DNA of 64,000 nucleotides. It comes from Leptolyngbya sp. SIOISBB (GTDB lineage: Bacteria; Cyanobacteriota; Cyanobacteriia; Phormidesmidales; Phormidesmidaceae). Location of the stretch: positions 5,146,001-5,210,000 of the forward strand of contig JAAHII010000001.1 of assembly GCA_010671905.1 (NCBI GenBank), in the 5' to 3' direction. Each line of letters begins with the position of its first letter. Position 1 is the first letter of the stretch. Below the pieces are notes generated by a model that was not told the DNA's origin, made no database searches, and saw only the letters and a list, made by a program, of their open reading frames with translations. Both the position numbers and the translations under genes were made by a program. Positions 46,454 through 56,720 of the stretch are shown piece by piece.

Positions 46454-46930
46454 ATGGACGATTTACAAGAGCAAATTCAAACTCTCATTCAAAATGCCCC
46501 TGATGATGGCGTCACAGGGCCAACGGTAGAGGCGATCGCGCCAGTGTTGCTCACTATTGCAGGGCGACTTAAGCATCGGCAATATTATATTTTGCAGAAT
46601 CTGAGTAAGAGCTGGGTGATGACAACCTTGAGCAATCGTCTAGAACCCAACGTGCGGAAAAATGTGCTCTATGGTTTTGCTACTCTTAAAGATGCCGCCT
46701 CTGATCCTAATACGGCCAAGAACCCCCAGATTATGGCCATCCCAACGCCTGTTATTCAGGTCTTGTTTCAAATGTTGGCCCTGAAAAGCTTAGATAGCAT
46801 GATCTTCTTCGATACTTCTGGCAATTTAAGACAAGGGACTGAAATTCAAAAGCAAGAGTTTCAGGCAATGGTACAAACCCATTTAAAGGAGTCTCAAGGA
46901 TTACCCGACCCCAACGCTAATATTGGCTAG
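46454..46930 (+). CDS. Conserved cyanobacterial hypothetical protein
   Basis: 158 residues, soluble and mainly alpha/beta: ILQNLSKSWVMTTLSNRLEP, NVLYGFATLKDAASD, MAIPTPVIQVLFQMLALKSL, SMIFFDTSGNL. I recall similar proteins in many cyanobacteria but no assigned role. ATG 46454 starts the conserved part; the frame is open from 46367, but the extra codons look non-coding. It stands 112 bases before tRNA-Val. Confidence 0.75.
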   Translation: MDDLQEQIQTLIQNAPDDGVTGPTVEAIAPVLLTIAGRLKHRQYYILQNLSKSWVMTTLSNRLEPNVRKNVLYGFATLKDAASDPNTAKNPQIMAIPTPVIQVLFQMLALKSLDSMIFFDTSGNLRQGTEIQKQEFQAMVQTHLKESQGLPDPNANIG

Positions 46931-47042
46931 CGAATGCCGAGAGCAGGTCTTGATATTAAAAGACCCGTTCTCCTAGTCTCAGATATTTTCTTTAATCAAG
47001 GGCGTAGTAGGGTAGCGGTACATGCTATTGTCATAAATCCAA

Positions 47043-47114
47043 GGGCGATTAGCACAGGGGTAGCGCGCTTCCTTCACACGGAAGAGGTCACTGGTTCGAA
47101 CCCAGTATCGCCCA
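47043..47114 (+). tRNA. tRNA-Val (anticodon CAC)
   Basis: A full cloverleaf: acceptor GGGCGAT pairs with ATCGCCC, anticodon stem CTTCC/GGAAG with loop TTCACAC gives anticodon CAC (valine, GTG codon), and the T arm is CTGGTTCGAACCCAG. Discriminator base A; the CCA end is not encoded. Confidence 0.95.
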
Positions 47115-48089
47115 TTACTCATCAATCCTCTTAATCCTAGGCTCTGAGAGCATTGAGGCGACTTCAGAATTTGCTTTTTGAGACGTCCTCACTGCTTGTA
47201 AGTTCTCATAAAAGTTATTGCACATGATTTAGAGCGCTAGGCCATAGTGATCATAGCCATTATCTACCAGAGTCATAATGCCTGCTGCTTAAAGCAGCCC
47301 AAAACCCTTGCTGCGGTTGTTCGCGGCGATCAAAAATGCCAGGTCAGCCAGATGTTTAACATTAACTGCGATACGCCAGACAGCCAGCTTAAAAAACGAG
47401 AGAACATAAGAGCAGTCGCCCTAAAATCGCAATCAAAAGAGCAGTCGCCCTAAAATCGCAATCAAACGCGGGCCAGCCCCGATCTAGAAGCGTTTCGAAG
47501 TTTGGCTCCAGTACATGACCAACTGACTCAATAACCAATGGCGGAAGTGCAGCCTAATGCAGACCGCCGCACAATTGACAACAGGTTCAGAGGTAGAAGT
47601 GCCGATCTTATGGTAGTTCCTATTCACCGCCTCACCCATTAATTTGTCAAATCTATGACAGCACTAGGCTGCCGCTTTTTCCCAGTGCAGTGAGTGTTCG
47701 TTTGCCATGCCTTATTAAGCAGCTTATTGACAAGCAATAAAACTGCTTGAATCGGGTGAACCGTTGAATCTCCTGTAGGAGAAGCATTTCCGTCTCAATC
47801 TGAACTATTGGCTTCTGTGTATTGGCAGGCAACCAGCAATCTGAGAATGGCGACCGTCTGCCTCAAAGAGTATGCACAAACCTGCATCAACCGGAGGATT
47901 TTCAACTAGCTGGTAGTTCTTGCAGTCACCACATAAGCGACTGTAAGAACTAATGAAGCTTATCTTTACTTCCACAAAAATAAGCTCAACCTATATGAAG
48001 ACCATTAATAATCACCCTATTTTCGGAATTCGACTGTTAGAGTGTAGAGAATTAGCAACAGTTCTTAATTTTTCTTAAGGAATTAATTC
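47115..48089. other. Long gene-free stretch with a 29-bp tandem repeat
   Basis: Nearly 1 kb without a supported gene. A 29-base unit starting AAGAGCAGTCGCCCTAAAAT lies in two exact tandem copies at 47408-47436 and 47437-47465. The last 100 bases are AT-rich and probably contain the promoter of the HAD hydrolase gene, with an AAGGA ribosome site before 48090. Nothing else is recognised. Confidence 0.5.
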
Positions 48090-48893
48090 ATGCAGGATGT
48101 TGCGTATGGGTCTGCACCTTCAATCACTCCGACGGCAACTGCTTCTCTAAGGCTGCCGTCAGGCAGCACCTTATTTTGTGACTTTGATGGCCCTATCGCC
48201 GATGTGTCAGATCGTTACTATCACACCTACTGTTTAGCTCTCAAGGCCACTCAAGCCGACTATGCCCGTCAGCAAATTGCGCTCCCAATAAGACGATTAA
48301 CCAAAGCGCAGTTTTGGTATATGAAGCAAAACCGGGTGCCAGATACCACAATTGCCGATTGGTCTGGTCTCTCAGGCCAGCAAGTCAATGACTTTTTGAG
48401 CCACGTTCCCCCATTAGTTAACCAACCCACCCTCTTACATCAAGATCAACTACAACCAGGAGTTAGAACAGCTCTCACATGCTTGCGAGATCGCGGGGTC
48501 AGGATTGTGATTGTTACGCTTCGGCAAGCGGCACAGGTATTAGATTTCTTACACCAATATGAGCTGGCCACGATGATTAGCCAGATCTATGGGGCAGACA
48601 ACATCGAAACAGCTTATAAGAATCGGACAGAACACAAAATTGCCCATCTGCGAGAAGCAATTATTGACCAAAACCACCTTGGTTTTGATACTAGTCATAG
48701 CTGGATGGTAGGCGATACTGAAGCTGATGTTTGTGCCGGTCAAGCTTTTAGTCTGCCAACGCTGGCTTTAACCTGTGGCATTCGCAGTTCTCTCTATCTC
48801 AAAGGCTTTTCACCAACCGGCGTCTTCCACGACTTGAGTGCGGCAGTCAAATATTTGATCCCCCAAGAAGCAAGTCTTCACGTTACCAACTAG
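48090..48893 (+). CDS. HAD-superfamily hydrolase
   Basis: 267 residues. HAD motif I is FCDFDGPIADVSD (D31, D33), motif II IVIVTLRQA, motif III lysine likely in EHKIAHLREA, and motif IV SWMVGDTEADVCAGQAFSLP. The helical cap lies between motifs I and II. Probably a phosphatase for a small phosphorylated metabolite; substrate unknown. Confidence 0.85.
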   Translation: MQDVAYGSAPSITPTATASLRLPSGSTLFCDFDGPIADVSDRYYHTYCLALKATQADYARQQIALPIRRLTKAQFWYMKQNRVPDTTIADWSGLSGQQVNDFLSHVPPLVNQPTLLHQDQLQPGVRTALTCLRDRGVRIVIVTLRQAAQVLDFLHQYELATMISQIYGADNIETAYKNRTEHKIAHLREAIIDQNHLGFDTSHSWMVGDTEADVCAGQAFSLPTLALTCGIRSSLYLKGFSPTGVFHDLSAAVKYLIPQEASLHVTN

Positions 48894-49039
48894 TCGCCCT
48901 AGAATCTTGTCCAAGCATCACACCGTTTTTATTTCGACTTCGTCTGGAGCTTTACCCCTAACGCTAAGGTTCATCACTCATGGAATGAGGATCAGCCTTA
49001 AGTCAGGAACCAATGGTCTTTGATATGCCGCAACTACTG

Positions 49040-49552
49040 TTACGAGATCATGGCGTTCAACCGAGAATCAACTGTTGTATCAGGTGAAGATTCAACTTTG
49101 GTTTCAGCATTTAAATGATTGAGGGTTTCGGTAAAATCCTGAATGCCTTGAAATTGCCTGTAGACAGATGCAAAGCGAATATAAGCAACTTCATTGAGAC
49201 CCTTCAAACGTTTGAGCACCAACTCGCCAATTTCGGTACTGTCAATTTCTCGACGCGCTCGCTGTTGCAGTTCTGCTTCGATATCGTCGACCAAAGCTTC
49301 TAGGGTGTTGGGCAGCATCCCCGTCTTCTCGCAGGCTCGGACGATCCCCCGCAATACCTTAGTTCGATCAAAGGACTCACGATCCCCACTTTGTTTAATC
49401 ACCGTGATCGGCACATATTCGATCCGTTCATAGGTGGTAAACCGTCGCTGACACTCAAGACATTCACGACGCCGGCGAATGCTTCTGCCGCTCTCAGCAG
49501 AGCGCGACTCTAACACGCGATTGTTGGGATGTTGGCAGAAGGGACACTGCAT
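49040..49552 (-). CDS. nrdR: NrdR transcriptional repressor of ribonucleotide reductase
   Basis: 170 residues. An N-terminal zinc ribbon ([31 protein letters not shown]) is followed by an ATP-cone domain ([40 protein letters not shown]). NrdR binds NrdR boxes upstream of ribonucleotide reductase genes when ATP/dATP is bound. It follows psbT on the same strand with a 219-base gap. About 15 residues longer at the C-terminus than average. Confidence 0.95.
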   Translation of the reverse strand: MQCPFCQHPNNRVLESRSAESGRSIRRRRECLECQRRFTTYERIEYVPITVIKQSGDRESFDRTKVLRGIVRACEKTGMLPNTLEALVDDIEAELQQRARREIDSTEIGELVLKRLKGLNEVAYIRFASVYRQFQGIQDFTETLNHLNAETKVESSPDTTVDSRLNAMIS

Positions 49553-49771
49553 GCAGCTAAATGTCTCCGGTAGAACTCAACGAACAAAGCACAGCTCCTA
49601 GACACTACCGGTAGTGGAACGATTGTCCTACTTTCATAGCTTTAGGGGATGTACCTGCATCAATACTATCTAACCTTTGAAAAATAAAGCGACAACCTGA
49701 CGAAAACAGGCTGCCGCTTCTCTAACAGTCACAAAACGTGATCTGGATGTATTGAGTTCTTGGCAAAGAAC

Positions 49772-49870
49772 TTAGTCTTTGGTGATCCGAGGGGGTTCAC
49801 GGAATGCGATCGCAAAAAAGAGCGTCCCAATTACACAAGCAAAAATGAAAATGTAAGCAACAGCTTCCAT
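49772..49870 (-). CDS. psbT: Photosystem II protein PsbT
   Basis: A 32-residue single-helix subunit at the PSII dimer interface. The sequence begins [20 protein letters not shown] and ends REPPRITKD, typical of PsbT. It follows psbB by 152 bases on the same strand, the standard cyanobacterial and plastid order. Confidence 0.96.
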   Translation of the reverse strand: MEAVAYIFIFACVIGTLFFAIAFREPPRITKD

Positions 49871-50022
49871 TATTCAGCGCCTCCTAGTCTACCTACTCTG
49901 TGTTTAGTCTAAAGGATTTCGATCAGAAAGCGCTTGACTGTTCATCGACTTTATCAGCAAGAACAACATCAAGCGCTTTCGAACGGTAGACCGCTAACTT
50001 TCGACAAAATTAGCTAGTCCGT

Positions 50023-51543
50023 TTAGCTCTTAGTGGTACGATCACCCACTTTCTGGAAGAAACCCCATTCCACCTGCTCAGCAGAAAGGTCAGGGTCAAT
50101 CCCCGCAAACACGTCGCGGTAAAGCGTCCGAGAACCGTGCCAAATATGCCCAAAGAAAAAGAGCAGCGCAAACACAGCATGGCCGTAAGTAAACCAACCC
50201 CGAGGACTCGTCCGGAAAACACCGTCAGACTCCAAGGTTTCGCGGTCAAACTCAAACGGCTCACCCAACTGAGCTTTACGAGCAATCCGCTTCACTTCAG
50301 CGGGGTCAGTAATGGTCTGGCCAGCCAACTCTCCGCCAAAGAAGGATACGGTGACGCCAGTCTGCTCAAAGCTATAGCGTGACTCAGCTCGACGGAAAGG
50401 AATGTCAGCCCGCACAATGCCGTCCTTATCGGTCAAGACCACTGGGAAAGTCTCAAAGAAGTTCGGCAAACGACGAACGTTCAGGACACGGCCTTCGCCA
50501 TCCTTAAAGACGGGGTGACCGAGCCATCCTTGAGCGATGCCATCCCCTTGATTCATCGGACCAACGCGGAACAAGCCACCCTTAGAGGGGCTATTACCCA
50601 CATAGTCATAAAAGGCAAGCTTTTCAGGAAGTTCAGCATACGCTTCTTCAGCAGAGGCACCCATGGCAATAGAAGCTTGGGTACGACGCTGAATCTCCTC
50701 TTGGAAATAGCTGCTATCCCACTGATAGCGAGTCGGACCAAACAGCTCGATCGGCGTCGCTGCATTGCCATACCACATGGTTCCAGCAACCACGAAGGCG
50801 GCAAAAAATACGGCAGCGATACTACTAGATAGAACCGTTTCAATGTTACCCATCCGCAGAGCCTTGTAGAGACGCTGAGGCGGACGCACAGTCAAGTGGA
50901 ACAAGCCTGCAATGATGCCGACAATTCCCGCCGCAATGTGGTGGGCCACAATGCCACCCGGATTAAACGGGTTAAAGCCAGCAGGGCCCCATTCAGGCGC
51001 TACCCCTTGCACATGGCCCGTTACGCCGTAGGGATCAGAGATCCACATCCCTGGACCCCAAAGACCCGTGAGATGGAAGGCACCAAAGCCAAAGCAAAGT
51101 AAACCGGACAAGAATAGATGAATGCCGAACATTTTGGGCAGATCCAGTGCGGGTTCACCCGTACGAGGATCGCGGAACAAATCTAAATCCCAATAAACCC
51201 AGTGCCAGCAGGCGGCTAAGAATAAGAGACCAGACAAAACGATGTGAGCGGCGGCTACGCCCTCAAAGCTCCAGAAGCCAGGATCAACGGCAGCTTCGCC
51301 AGTAACACTCCAGCCTCCCCAAGATTGGGTTACGCCCAGACGAGACATAAAGGGAAGGACGAACATCCCCTGACGCCACATTGGGTTCAAAACGGGATCA
51401 CTGGGATCAAAGGTTGCCAACTCAAATAAAGCCATCGAACCAGCCCAACCGGCCACTAATGCAGTGTGCATCAGGTGAACGGAGATCAGACGGCCTGGGT
51501 CGTTCAACACGACCGTATGTACTCGGTACCAGGGTAGTCCCAT
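50023..51543 (-). CDS. psbB: Photosystem II CP47 chlorophyll apoprotein
   Basis: 506 residues, full length. CP47 is the core antenna protein that binds chlorophyll a and passes energy to the D1/D2 centre. The N-terminus is [20 protein letters not shown], six membrane helices carry the expected histidines ([51 protein letters not shown]) and the large lumenal loop is intact. AGGAGGAGAG precedes the ATG. It is divergent from the ferredoxin gene and co-linear with psbT. Confidence 0.98.
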   Translation of the reverse strand: MGLPWYRVHTVVLNDPGRLISVHLMHTALVAGWAGSMALFELATFDPSDPVLNPMWRQGMFVLPFMSRLGVTQSWGGWSVTGEAAVDPGFWSFEGVAAAHIVLSGLLFLAACWHWVYWDLDLFRDPRTGEPALDLPKMFGIHLFLSGLLCFGFGAFHLTGLWGPGMWISDPYGVTGHVQGVAPEWGPAGFNPFNPGGIVAHHIAAGIVGIIAGLFHLTVRPPQRLYKALRMGNIETVLSSSIAAVFFAAFVVAGTMWYGNAATPIELFGPTRYQWDSSYFQEEIQRRTQASIAMGASAEEAYAELPEKLAFYDYVGNSPSKGGLFRVGPMNQGDGIAQGWLGHPVFKDGEGRVLNVRRLPNFFETFPVVLTDKDGIVRADIPFRRAESRYSFEQTGVTVSFFGGELAGQTITDPAEVKRIARKAQLGEPFEFDRETLESDGVFRTSPRGWFTYGHAVFALLFFFGHIWHGSRTLYRDVFAGIDPDLSAEQVEWGFFQKVGDRTTKS

Positions 51544-51913
51544 CGACTACTCTCCTCCTCTTCGTTTCAACAAATCTCTTGCAAGCTTATTAAGAGTCAC
51601 AGATATAAACAGACTACCAGACTGCACTCCTTCGTAGCGCTCAAAATTGGCTCAGGAGGCATGTTCACAGTTTTCTAAGGGCTTCAACCAGACACAAAGA
51701 AGTTTCCTCAGACCGGCCAGAGTCCCCTTGTGATGATAAGTCTGTAGACGAGATATAAAGAAGTGTAACCAGTGTCACATGCGTACGCAATCAATTTGCG
51801 AGCTGGCTCGGTTTACTGAAGCTGAATTTAGCGATCGCAATGCGTTAGACAGACCTTAGGATAACGACATGAGCCACTCGACAGACTGAAATTAGGTAGT
51901 TAGGAGAAAGCTG
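51544..51913. promoter_or_regulatory. Divergent promoter region of psbB and ferredoxin gene
   Basis: 370 bases with no gene. It holds the leader and promoter of psbB (minus strand; GGAGGAGAG ribosome site at the edge) and the promoter of the ferredoxin gene (plus strand; AGGAGAAAG before the ATG). No defined regulator site was recognised. Confidence 0.5.
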
Positions 51914-52219
51914 ATGGCAGTTATTAAGTTTCTTGAAGAAGGCAAGGAGGTTGTGGCTGCAGATGGCGCGAATCTGCGTTATAAGGCCATGGAAAATGAT
52001 ATCGATATCTATACCCTCGTCGGCAAGATGATGAACTGTGGCGGCTATGGCCAATGTGGCACATGTGTCGTGGAAATCGTTGAAGGCAGTGAAAACCTAT
52101 CACCTCGCACCAAAGTAGAAGAAAAAAAACTACGCAAGCGGCCGGACAACTGCCGCTTAGCCTGTCAAACTCTGGTTAATGGTCCCATCACGGTTAAGAC
52201 CAAACCCAAGAAGAAATAA
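51914..52219 (+). CDS. 2Fe-2S ferredoxin
   Basis: A 101-residue 2Fe-2S ferredoxin. Cysteine ligands C42, C48 and C51 lie in [11 protein letters not shown] (C-x5-C-x2-C, the adrenodoxin-like spacing), with C84 in CRLACQ. A basic tail ends in KPKKK. Its place beside psbB and psbM is conserved in cyanobacteria, suggesting a link to PSII, but the partner is not known. It is not the main photosynthetic PetF. Confidence 0.92.
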   Translation: MAVIKFLEEGKEVVAADGANLRYKAMENDIDIYTLVGKMMNCGGYGQCGTCVVEIVEGSENLSPRTKVEEKKLRKRPDNCRLACQTLVNGPITVKTKPKKK

Positions 52220-52366
52220 TGAACTGAGTTGATATCTAAAGTTGCCTCGATCGCTGGCTTGATCAGCAATACGGCTTTAATCTCAACGATTCTTCCCAAG
52301 CAGTAATCAAGATGGCGTAGACTGTGAGTGTCTCTTTGTTGTGGTAGAGAGTTTAGGCTTTAGATT

Positions 52367-52477
52367 ATGGAAGTCAACAATCTTGGATTCGTTGCAAGCA
52401 TCTTGTTTGTTCTTGTGCCAACAGTTTTCCTGCTGATTCTGTATATTCAAACGTCGAGTAAGCAGACCGGAGCGTAG
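52367..52477 (+). CDS. psbM: Photosystem II protein PsbM
   Basis: A 36-residue single-helix protein: [20 protein letters not shown] then [16 protein letters not shown]. PsbM lies at the PSII monomer-monomer interface. It follows the ferredoxin gene by 147 bases and is followed by a strong terminator at 52544. Confidence 0.95.
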   Translation: MEVNNLGFVASILFVLVPTVFLLILYIQTSSKQTGA

Positions 52478-52543
52478 ATTTGGTTGCGGGCTTGTGCCCA
52501 TTGGGCTGGGAAAGTTGCATCTGATAACTCCATAATTTTTGAG

Positions 52544-52577
52544 AAAAAGCGCCTGTCATTGCGACAAGCGCTTTTTT
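52544..52577 (+). terminator. Rho-independent terminator after psbM
   Basis: AAAAAGCGCCTGTC pairs with GACAAGCGCTTTTTT across the loop ATTGC, giving a stem of about 12 pairs that ends in a T-run on the plus strand. On the minus strand it also gives A/T-rich ends, so it may serve the convergent CbbY-like gene as well. Confidence 0.8.
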
Positions 52578-52614
52578 CGAGTGTCACTGAGTCAAGTCTC
52601 GAACAGCCCCCAAG

Positions 52615-53385
52615 TCAGGACAAGCGGGTAGCCACCAGCGATCGCGCCACCGATAAATCAAAGTAAGCGTGTGTTAGCGGTTTTCCCCGCAGACTCTGGC
52701 AGGGTTGATCCGGCTTACCTAAATGATTGAGAACTAATGCTGCCGCCGCAAAATTTTGTCGATAGGTGTAATCGTTAACGGTAATAACCGTCATCAGGCC
52801 AGCCCCCCAAGCGGCAGTGAGGCCATGTTCGGTGTCTTCGATTGCCAGGCAATTGGCTGGAGCAAGGGCCAGCTGATCAAGCACGTAGTGATAAATGTCA
52901 GAGGCTGGTTTTTTGTGAGGCACGATATCGCCAGCGGCGATGACCTCAAACCAGCTGGGAGCGTCAGGCGCTAGGGCCGTTTCTAGCAAGGCCACAGCAT
53001 TTTCCAGGCGACTGGTGGTGGCGATCGCCAAACGAATGTGTTTGCGACGGGCATCGCTGATCAACCGCTGGATCCCTGGACGCAGAGAAACCTGACCGGC
53101 CTGCAGTAACGCCGTGTAGTATTGGGTCTTGGCCTGATGAATTTCAGCAATTAGCTGATCCAAATTTTGGGTGGCAGGCAGGGGTGGCGCATATTTTTTG
53201 ATAAAGAAATGGATGCGTTCTTTACCGCCTGAGACTTGGAGCAAAACGCCATAGATGCCCTCCGACCAGTACCAAGGCAAACCAGCCGCTTTGAAGGCTT
53301 GATTAAAGGCCACGCGATGGCCGTCACGCTCCGTTTCTGCCAAAGTACCATCGACGTCAAAAATGAGTGCTTTTAATTCCGCCAT
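52615..53385 (-). CDS. CbbY-like HAD phosphatase
   Basis: 256 residues. HAD motif I LIFDVDGTLAETERDGHRVA, motif II AIATTSRLENAVALL, the lysine HKKPASDIYHYVLDQL and motif IV CLAIEDTEHGLTAAWGAGL match the CbbY group, whose studied members dephosphorylate xylulose-1,5-bisphosphate, an inhibitor of Rubisco. The plant and cyanobacterial homologues share the ETERDGHRVAFN segment seen here. Confidence 0.9.
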   Translation of the reverse strand: MAELKALIFDVDGTLAETERDGHRVAFNQAFKAAGLPWYWSEGIYGVLLQVSGGKERIHFFIKKYAPPLPATQNLDQLIAEIHQAKTQYYTALLQAGQVSLRPGIQRLISDARRKHIRLAIATTSRLENAVALLETALAPDAPSWFEVIAAGDIVPHKKPASDIYHYVLDQLALAPANCLAIEDTEHGLTAAWGAGLMTVITVNDYTYRQNFAAAALVLNHLGKPDQPCQSLRGKPLTHAYFDLSVARSLVATRLS

Positions 53386-53424
53386 ATAACTTGCAATGCG
53401 ATTGAGTAATCCCCAACAAGGCCT

Positions 53425-53535
53425 CTAGTCCTGCCGGGACGAGGAGATAATGACGCCCCAAACGACAAACAGTAAAAACGCCACATAGCCGCCGACAAAA
53501 ACCCATTCTTGAAGATTGTCGCCCGGAGTCATCAT
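53425..53535 (-). CDS. Small single-helix membrane protein
   Basis: A 36-codon frame: MMTPGDNLQEWVFVGGYVAF, then LLFVVWGVIISSSRQD. It has one hydrophobic helix with a short polar N-terminus and a basic/acidic end, in the style of small thylakoid subunits. It is not PetG, PetL, PetN, PsbX or Psb30 as far as I can recall. No strong ribosome site is visible. It lies between the exonuclease and CbbY-like genes on the same strand. Confidence 0.5.
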   Translation of the reverse strand: MMTPGDNLQEWVFVGGYVAFLLFVVWGVIISSSRQD

Positions 53536-53622
53536 CGTTTGCTAATTGAAGAACCGGAATTAATGGGCAAGGAGGTGGACAGGAAAGGCTTTGCATCACC
53601 TCGCCCGCGTTGTTGATTCTGA

Positions 53623-54408
53623 TCAAATTTCAACGATGACGGGAGTATGGTCGCTGGGCTTGTCGAGGCGGCGGGGCTCAATATCAATCACGCAGCTTTT
53701 GGCGCGATCGTAGAGATTTGGTGACAGGTAGTGATGGTCAATCCGCCAACCACGATTGCGCCGAAAGGACGCAGCCCGATAATCCCACCAGCTAAAGTGC
53801 CCGCCATCGGCAGTGAACTTGCGAAAAGCATCTTTGAGGCCAACAGAGAGCAACTCTGCCAGCATTTCGCGTTCTTGCGGAGAAGACATAATATGCGTCT
53901 CTTTGCCTTCGGGATCATGAATGTCGCGGTCTTCTAACGCAATATTGAAATCACCACAAATCAAGAGCGCATCGTGGTCGACCAGAAGTTTTTCTAAATA
54001 GGTTTTGAGCACCGTGAGCCAGCGCATTTTGTAATCATATTTTTCACTCCCCACGGAAGAGCCGTTGGGTACGTACACATTCACAATGCGCACATCATCC
54101 AGTAAGCCCGTGATCACCCGTTTCTGATCATCCAAATCACCGACCGCCGCCGCTCCCACAACCGGCGTAAATCCGGTACTGACATCCTCTAGCGGTTGTT
54201 GGCTCAGCATCGCCACGCCGTTATATGATTTCTGCCCACTAACCTCAGCGCGATAGCCAACTGTCTGAATCGCTGCTAGGGGAAAGTCTTGATCAACGAC
54301 TTTGGTTTCTTGTAGGCACAAAACATCGATCGGATGCTCCGATAACCAATCGGTGACGTGGTTGAGACGAGAGCGGACAGAATTCACATTCCAGGTAGCG
54401 ATTTTCAT
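53623..54408 (-). CDS. xth: Exodeoxyribonuclease III
   Basis: 261 residues, an AP endonuclease / 3'-exonuclease of base-excision repair. Motifs: MKIATWNVNSVRSRL (Asn7-type), CLQETK (catalytic Glu), NVYVPNGSSVGSEKYDYK, CGDFNIALEDRDIHDP, WRIDHHYLS and SDHTPVIV (catalytic Asp-His). ATG 54408 starts the canonical N-terminus; an upstream in-frame start at 54549 adds 47 residues without homology. Confidence 0.95.
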   Translation of the reverse strand: MKIATWNVNSVRSRLNHVTDWLSEHPIDVLCLQETKVVDQDFPLAAIQTVGYRAEVSGQKSYNGVAMLSQQPLEDVSTGFTPVVGAAAVGDLDDQKRVITGLLDDVRIVNVYVPNGSSVGSEKYDYKMRWLTVLKTYLEKLLVDHDALLICGDFNIALEDRDIHDPEGKETHIMSSPQEREMLAELLSVGLKDAFRKFTADGGHFSWWDYRAASFRRNRGWRIDHHYLSPNLYDRAKSCVIDIEPRRLDKPSDHTPVIVEI

Positions 54409-54607
54409 GAAGGGAGATTGACACACAAAATGAGCACGAAGGCATCTCATGTCTCGCCATTCAATCACCAACAGCCAGGGCGATCGCAGGGAGATGAGAG
54501 CCACCGGGCACCACCAACACGGGTGGCAGGCCCCTGTTGATAGTGTCATATCGCGGCATTCAGGAGAAGCCTGTCACACTAGAGAACAGGAAATGGAGAG
54601 TCTAAAG

Positions 54608-54924
54608 ATGCCCCCCTCTCAAGAACCCCTCAAAGGCGAGGCGTTAGTCAAAGAAGTTTGCCGCCGCATTCGAGTCGCTCGCAGTTATTGGGAGGCCCAC
54701 AATAATGCTGCCTGCCGAGGCGAGCGCGAAAAGGCTTTAGCCCTATACAACACGTTGACGAAAGCGGAAAAGGAAAAAATTCCGCAGCAGTTACGCATTT
54801 GGCTACGCTATCGCAGTGAAAAGTATTTTGGCGCCCACCGCACTCCCCCCCCAACAAGGGTAAAGGTGCCTCTCGCAAGTCTTCTTCACGCCGCAATCAA
54901 CGGGGACGGGGATCTCGTCACTAA
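54608..54924 (+). pseudogene. Small basic conserved protein, frameshift in a C8 tract
   Basis: The N-terminal part (LVKEVCRRIRVARSYWEAHN, LALYNTLTKAEKEKIPQQLR, IWLRYRSEKYFGAHRTPP) is a conserved-looking helical domain. In the C8 run at 54845-54852 the frame is lost: the other frame gives NKGKGASRKSSSRRNQRGRG then SRH and TAA at 54922, a far more natural basic tail than the present read-through to 54955. One more C restores it. ATG 54608 has GGAG nine bases upstream. Confidence 0.65.
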
Positions 54925-55205
54925 ATTCAAGGGTGCTGCACACTACAGCAGATAAACATCTGCAAAGAACTCAAACAGTCTGTGTGATCCCCGCAATCGG
55001 TAACATTTGGCAAGAGGAAAACCGCTAGCATTTGCGAAGTATGCAGCTTGAAAACTCACTGTCGAAGATCGGATATCTGCAATGAAGTAGAGCTTAATCT
55101 AAGCGGTCTTAAGTAGACATCGTCACAGCAATTGAGGCAATAGCTGCGATCTCATCATGGCACTCCGCTACAAATTGCCATGATGTTCCATACTGGGAGG
55201 CCCCC

Positions 55206-55451
55206 ATGAATATTGAACAATTAGCCCTACACGTCCACAAAAAAGCGGCCGCAGGCGCTGCTTATCAAAAGATCGAAGCACTGATGGTAAACGCAGCCCG
55301 TGATGGCCAACTAACGTATGCAGACGAAGAAATGATCGTTGCCACTATGACCCGTTCGGGCAGGCCGACTGCAGACATCTGTGGCTTGTTTAGACGCTTA
55401 CAAGAGCGCGTATGGGATGGCGAACTCAGATTGGATCGCCCACATCGATAA
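55206..55451 (+). CDS. Uncharacterised small protein
   Basis: 81 residues, helical: MNIEQLALHVHKKAAAGAAY, IEALMVNAARDGQLTYADEE, ICGLFRRLQERVWDGELRL. GGGAGG lies about nine bases before the ATG. No motif, membrane helix or family recognised. Monocistronic. Confidence 0.6.
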   Translation: MNIEQLALHVHKKAAAGAAYQKIEALMVNAARDGQLTYADEEMIVATMTRSGRPTADICGLFRRLQERVWDGELRLDRPHR

Positions 55452-55769
55452 GCACAGGGATACAAATCATCGCTATCGATCATCTGAGTGCGGTTGCTGC
55501 AAATCGAGATTAGTCAGAGAACAAACAATATCTGTAGCCGCTCTCAAAGATTTAGAAGCGTTTTTACCACCTTGTCTCCTGGCAGTGGACGACCCGAGAA
55601 GGTGCCCCACTCCACTGCTTTAATAGCTGCCAAAGACTGAGAGGAAAGGGTATTCACGGGATATCTGCGAAGCTGGGAGATCTGGCAACGAGTCCGGAAA
55701 ATTACGATGTGAGCAGGATGGCTTTAATGACCATCCATTGAAGATTGCAAATCACCTCTAAGCTAGTCC
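55452..55769. other. Intergenic region before menB
   Basis: 318 bases with only weak short frames. It presumably holds the menB promoter. Nothing else is recognised. Confidence 0.4.
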
Positions 55770-56627
55770 ATGACATTCGATCAGCCAAATGACATGGATA
55801 TTCAGTGGCAAGTTGCCAAAACCTACGAAGACATTCTCTATCACAAAGCCGAGGGCATCGCGAAGATCACCATCAACCGCCCCCACAAGCGCAACGCCTT
55901 TCGACCCAAGACCGTGGTTGAGATGTATGACGCCTTTGCTGATGCGCGGGAAGATACTGCCATTGGTGTGGTGTTGCTAACGGGAGCTGGGCCACATACC
56001 GACGGTAAATATGCCTTTTGCGCTGGGGGCGATCAGAGTGTGCGGGGGCCAGGCGGTTACATTGACGAAGCCGGCATGCCGCGCTTAAACGTCTTAGATT
56101 TACAGCGCCTCATTCGCTCAATGCCTAAAGTGGTGATTGCCCTTGTGGCGGGATATGCGATCGGGGGTGGCCATGTTTTGCATGTGCTGTGTGACCTCAC
56201 GATCGCGGCAGACAATGCCATCTTCGGCCAGACTGGTCCCAAGGTAGGCAGCTTTGATGGCGGCTTTGGGGCCAGTTACTTAGCTCGCATCGTGGGTCAA
56301 AAAAAAGCGCGGGAAATCTGGTATCTATGCCGTCAATACTCGGCCCAAGAAGCCTTAGAAATGGGCTTGGTCAATACTGTTGTCCCCATCGAGACCTTAG
56401 AGACAGAAGGAGTGCAGTGGGCTAGAGAAATTTTAGCGAAAAGTCCGATCGCTATTCGCTGTCTCAAAGCCGCTTTCAACGCGGACTGTGATGGCCAGGC
56501 AGGACTTCAAGAGTTAGCAGGCAATGCCACACTGCTGTATTACATGACCGAAGAGGGTAGTGAGGGCAAGCAAGCCTTTTTAGACAAGCGATCGCCCGAT
56601 TTTCGCCAATATCCTTGGCTACCTTAA
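55770..56627 (+). CDS. menB: 1,4-dihydroxy-2-naphthoyl-CoA synthase (MenB)
   Basis: 285 residues of the crotonase fold. Oxyanion-hole segments are [14 protein letters not shown] and [20 protein letters not shown]; the catalytic region [20 protein letters not shown] and the ending [14 protein letters not shown] are typical of MenB. It closes o-succinylbenzoyl-CoA in phylloquinone (vitamin K1) synthesis for photosystem I. The start may also be Met9 ([14 protein letters not shown]). Confidence 0.96.
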   Translation: MTFDQPNDMDIQWQVAKTYEDILYHKAEGIAKITINRPHKRNAFRPKTVVEMYDAFADAREDTAIGVVLLTGAGPHTDGKYAFCAGGDQSVRGPGGYIDEAGMPRLNVLDLQRLIRSMPKVVIALVAGYAIGGGHVLHVLCDLTIAADNAIFGQTGPKVGSFDGGFGASYLARIVGQKKAREIWYLCRQYSAQEALEMGLVNTVVPIETLETEGVQWAREILAKSPIAIRCLKAAFNADCDGQAGLQELAGNATLLYYMTEEGSEGKQAFLDKRSPDFRQYPWLP

Positions 56628-56720
56628 ACGCCAAACACCAAACCTGGATAATTCCAGGTCTGGTGTTGATTCATAGGTTGCCATATTGTTTTCTGGAAAC
56701 ATTGAGTTTTCGAGCCATCA

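Noticed and set aside
47043-47114. tRNA-Val as an attachment site for an integrated element
   Set aside because: No integrase gene and no duplicated tRNA 3' end in the following kilobase.
47408-47465. CRISPR array
   Set aside because: Only two copies, directly adjacent and with no spacer.
49756-49774. Hairpin AGTTCTT/AAGAACT at the psbT stop as a terminator
   Set aside because: Stem of only seven pairs and no T-run after it.
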